From positions 1 to 9,656 of the forward strand of contig CAZXVW010000165.1 in the NCBI GenBank assembly GCA_964644025.1: a stretch of 9,656 nucleotides of DNA. The letters run 5' to 3'. How positions within the stretch are numbered: the first letter of the stretch is position 1; the number at the start of each line of letters is the position of its first letter. A model generated the notes under the pieces. It saw only the letters and a program-made list of their open reading frames with translations. It had not been told where the DNA came from and did not search any database. Made by a program: the position numbers and the translations under genes. Source of the stretch: CAZXVW01 sp964644025. Lineage in GTDB: Bacteria > Acidobacteriota > Terriglobia > Bryobacterales > Bryobacteraceae. Positions 8,219-9,656 of the stretch are shown in pieces.

Positions 8219-8706
8219 CAGAAACAGAGCTAGAGAAAAAGGCCGTGCAGGTGGCCGAGGACCTGGTCCGCGATACCCTCAAGGATGCGCGGGTGGTGCA
8301 TTGCACCGCGGAAGTCACCTGGTACCGGGACCTGCTGCGCCGGCTTTCCGAACACGAGCTGACGGTGCTGGAACGCGACGCCGACATCATCGTTTTCTTC
8401 GATGAGTCCGGCAAGCCGTCCGGCTGGCGCGACGACGGGCGGCTGGGGGCGCCGGGGCCGGTGGAGCTGCCGGTGGAGACGGTCCGCGAAAAGGTGGTTG
8501 CGGAACTCGATCTTCCTGCAGACACCCGCGCAGGGCACATGGCGCCGGTCGAGCTTCCGCCGGTGGGCTGGACGCTGGAGCTGGTGCTGTTTCCCGGCCA
8601 GCTCGCAACCGAAGAGGAGCTGATCCGTGTCTGGGTCGCCCCGCAGCACCAGCGCGTGATCCAGGTGCTCTACGGCAAACTCGCGGCCGCGGGAGGCAGC
8701 ATATGA
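8215..8706 (+). CDS. Small cytoplasmic PepSY-like protein A (candidate immunity/inhibitor)
   Basis: A 163-residue acidic protein without a signal peptide or membrane segment. It appears to contain two helix-plus-sheet modules. The first is residues 1-75, ending 'DIIVFFDESGKPSGW'. The second is about 84-155, with a helix 'LPVETVREKVVAELDLP' and strands 'EELIRVWVAPQHQRVIQV'. The 'D-x-x-G' turn and the terminal 'P-x-x-x-RVI' hairpin resemble PepSY/YcdB-type modules. By eye, residues 59-157 align almost without gaps to residues 62-161 of the third small gene (8942-9445), so the two look like paralogues. The start overlaps the preceding stop as ATGA, with no good ribosome site of its own, so translation probably depends on termination of the upstream gene. 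The function is unknown. Position directly after a putative effector suggests an immunity or chaperone role, which is inference. Confidence 0.82.
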   Translation: MTETELEKKAVQVAEDLVRDTLKDARVVHCTAEVTWYRDLLRRLSEHELTVLERDADIIVFFDESGKPSGWRDDGRLGAPGPVELPVETVREKVVAELDLPADTRAGHMAPVELPPVGWTLELVLFPGQLATEEELIRVWVAPQHQRVIQVLYGKLAAAGGSI

Positions 8707-8945
8707 GCGAGGAAGAAGCGATCCAGGTGGTCGAGACCCGCCGGAAGGAGTTGGATATCGATCCCGCGATGGAAATCGACGGCGCCGAGAAGGCGATAGT
8801 CGAGTACCTTCCCAATCCGGACGAGCCGGGCGAACCCGAGGACCGCCTCGCCTGGATCGTCAGCCTGTCCTGTTCCTGGGGCTTTGTCGAAGTCCACGTC
8901 GACGACGCCACCGGCGAGGTGCTCACCGTCAGGAGAAGCGCATGA
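8703..8945 (+). CDS. Small PepSY-like protein B (80 aa, single module)
   Basis: An 80-residue acidic protein with one PepSY-like module. It has an N-terminal helix 'SEEEAIQVVETRRKELDI', a loop rich in Pro and Glu (37-48), and a sheet ending 'FVEVHVDDATGEVLTVRR'. The D-x-x-TGEVL turn is the most typical PepSY feature in the window. PepSY proteins are usually exported or membrane-bound, but this one has no signal peptide. GGGAGG at 8691-8696 is 6 bp before the ATG, and ATGA overlaps at both ends tie it to its neighbours. It resembles a single copy of the module that appears twice in each flanking gene. The length is complete, with no sign of truncation. A role as immunity protein or peptidase inhibitor is speculative. 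Confidence 0.82.
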   Translation: MSEEEAIQVVETRRKELDIDPAMEIDGAEKAIVEYLPNPDEPGEPEDRLAWIVSLSCSWGFVEVHVDDATGEVLTVRRSA

Positions 8946-9445
8946 GCGATCCGAAAGGCGAAGCCGAACAGTACGTTTCCCGGATCCTGGAGCGGCGGCT
9001 GGAGCGCGCCGGCATCTCCACGGCCCACCCGGAGTGGTATTTCCAGTGCGAAGGCGAGCAGCAGCAACCCTTCCCGGGGGGCTTCCAGGTGCGGGTCCAT
9101 ACGTGGCGCCACTGGTCCGACGCGCTGGTCAAGCTGAACGCGGACAACGGCGAGCTGCTGGGCTACGCGGTAGACCGCTTCGATGATGCGCCGACGCCGA
9201 ACGAACTCACCGAAGAAGAAGCGCTCGCAGCCGCAGCCAAGGCCATCGAGATTCCTCCGGATGCCGAGCTGGCGGATTTTCAGCACGTGGATTTCCCGCA
9301 CGGGCGGAAAATGGTGCTGCTCGAGTGGGTTCACGTGGTCAACGGGATTCGCGTCGAAGGCGATTTTCTCCGCATCATCCTGCATCCGGACACCCACCGG
9401 GTGATCGAGTACGACCGCAAGTGGCGGGCGCCGAAGCTGAAGTAG
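8942..9445 (+). CDS. Small PepSY/YcdB-like protein C, paralogue of protein A
   Basis: A 167-residue protein with two PepSY-like modules and no signal peptide. Module one (about 5-80) has a helix 'AEQYVSRILERRLERAGI' and the hairpin 'ALVKLNADNGELLGY'. Module two (about 88-162) has the helix 'LTEEEALAAAAKAIEIP' and strands 'EWVHVVNGIRVEGDFL' then 'ILHPDTHRVIEY'. The NG-I-x-V-x-GD and P-D-T-H-RVIEY stretches are typical of PepSY/YcdB proteins. It aligns along most of its length with the first small gene (8215-8706), while the 8703 gene looks like one module. AGGAGA at 8931-8936 is 5 bp before the ATG, and the ATGA overlap with the preceding stop makes it the last gene of the apparent operon. The function is unknown. 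Possible roles are immunity protein, effector chaperone or protease inhibitor. Confidence 0.85.
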   Translation: MSDPKGEAEQYVSRILERRLERAGISTAHPEWYFQCEGEQQQPFPGGFQVRVHTWRHWSDALVKLNADNGELLGYAVDRFDDAPTPNELTEEEALAAAAKAIEIPPDAELADFQHVDFPHGRKMVLLEWVHVVNGIRVEGDFLRIILHPDTHRVIEYDRKWRAPKLK

Positions 9446-9458
9446 GTCCGGCCCGGAC
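9446..9458. repeat. Palindrome 1 (GTCCGG-C-CCGGAC)
   Basis: A perfect 6+1+6 inverted repeat begins immediately after the stop codon of the last PepSY-like gene. It shares the core CCGGCCCGG with the palindrome centred 24 bp downstream. It could form part of a hairpin at the operon end or a protein-binding site. No T-run follows, so it is not a standard intrinsic terminator. Confidence 0.6.
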
Positions 9459-9468
9459 TCGCGAAGCC

Positions 9469-9483
9469 GAGCCGGCCCGGCTC
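9469..9483. repeat. Palindrome 2 (GAGCCGG-C-CCGGCTC), possible operator
   Basis: A perfect 7+1+7 inverted repeat in the gap before the HEPN gene, with the same CCGGCCCGG core as palindrome 1. It lies where a -35 region would be for the candidate -10 at 9493-9498. Autoregulation by a toxin-antitoxin complex is one possibility, and a weak transcription-stop hairpin is another. The sequence alone does not separate these. Confidence 0.55.
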
Positions 9484-9492
9484 TCCGCGTGC

Positions 9493-9498
9493 TAAATT
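9493..9498 (+). promoter_or_regulatory. Candidate -10 element for a leaderless HEPN transcript
   Basis: TAAATT, preceded by TGC, is one of the few AT-rich patches in this very GC-rich gap. A start point about 7 bp beyond it would fall at or next to the A of the HEPN ATG (9505). That agrees with the absence of a ribosome-binding site. No convincing -35 is visible. Confidence 0.3.
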
Positions 9499-9504
9499 GC
9501 CAGT

Positions 9505-9656
9505 ATGGACCGATCGGCCGATTGGCTTGCGCAGGCGGAGCGAGACCTGTTGGCGGCTCGCAGCCTGGCTGCCGAAGGGTTCCACGAGTGGGCTGCGTTC
9601 GCGGCTCAGCAGGGCGCCGAAAAAGCGGTGAAGGCGCTGGTTCAGTGCATGAAGGG
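9505..9656 (+). CDS. HEPN-domain protein, 3'-partial
   Basis: Fifty residues are visible before the right edge. 'WLAQAERDLLAARSLA' followed by 'HEWAAFAAQQGAEKAVKAL' is the characteristic first two helices of small stand-alone HEPN proteins. Many of these are the RNase-toxin half of HEPN/MNT toxin-antitoxin pairs, with the nucleotidyltransferase-like partner next door. The HEPN catalytic R-x4-6-H motif would lie beyond the window, so activity cannot be judged. No Shine-Dalgarno-like sequence is seen before the ATG. The gene is separated from the T6SS-linked operon by 59 bp and is probably an independent unit. Confidence 0.85.
   Translation, partial: MDRSADWLAQAERDLLAARSLAAEGFHEWAAFAAQQGAEKAVKALVQCMK

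Noticed and set aside
9446..9490. Intrinsic terminator
   Set aside because: GC-rich hairpins can form, but no T-tract follows either of them.

Overview
The window is high-GC bacterial DNA, about 9.7 kb, with every gene on the + strand. It is the 3' part of a type VI secretion system (T6SS) locus. The order is: clpV/tssH (5' end outside the window), a calpain-like cysteine-peptidase homologue, vgrG/tssI, a PAAR spike-tip protein with a C-terminal extension, a 696-residue protein of unknown family with features of a clan CD (caspase/CHAT-type) cysteine peptidase, and three small PepSY-like genes. A 59-bp gap containing two palindromes follows, then the start of a HEPN-domain gene that runs off the right edge. 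The sequence does not settle the taxon. High GC and the diverged gene set would fit a soil bacterium such as an acidobacterium or a proteobacterium, but this is a weak guess.

The first eight genes look like one transcription unit. Spacings are 11, 9 and 12 bp, then an 11-bp overlap, then three successive 4-bp ATGA overlaps. No internal gap is long enough for an obvious promoter or terminator. The only real intergenic region is 9446-9504.

Reading the cluster together: ClpV recycles the contractile sheath, and VgrG plus PAAR form the puncturing tip. VgrG ends in a short disordered tail rather than an effector domain, so cargo would have to be carried non-covalently or through the PAAR extension. 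Two neighbours are plausible cargo. One is a calpain-like protein with a Gln-Cys-His-Asp site between clpV and vgrG. The other is the large protein after PAAR, which has a strand-His-Gly motif and a strand-Gly-Cys motif separated by an unusual Cys/His-rich insert. The three following small proteins have no signal peptides, and the first and third are recognisable paralogues. Because PepSY modules are known in peptidase propeptides and inhibitors, these three are candidate immunity or chaperone proteins. The proposed unit is therefore 'T6SS tip + two putative cysteine peptidases + PepSY-like cytoplasmic guards'. The T6SS core assignments are firm, the calpain match is good, the clan CD assignment is moderate, and the immunity role is inference from position and fold resemblance.
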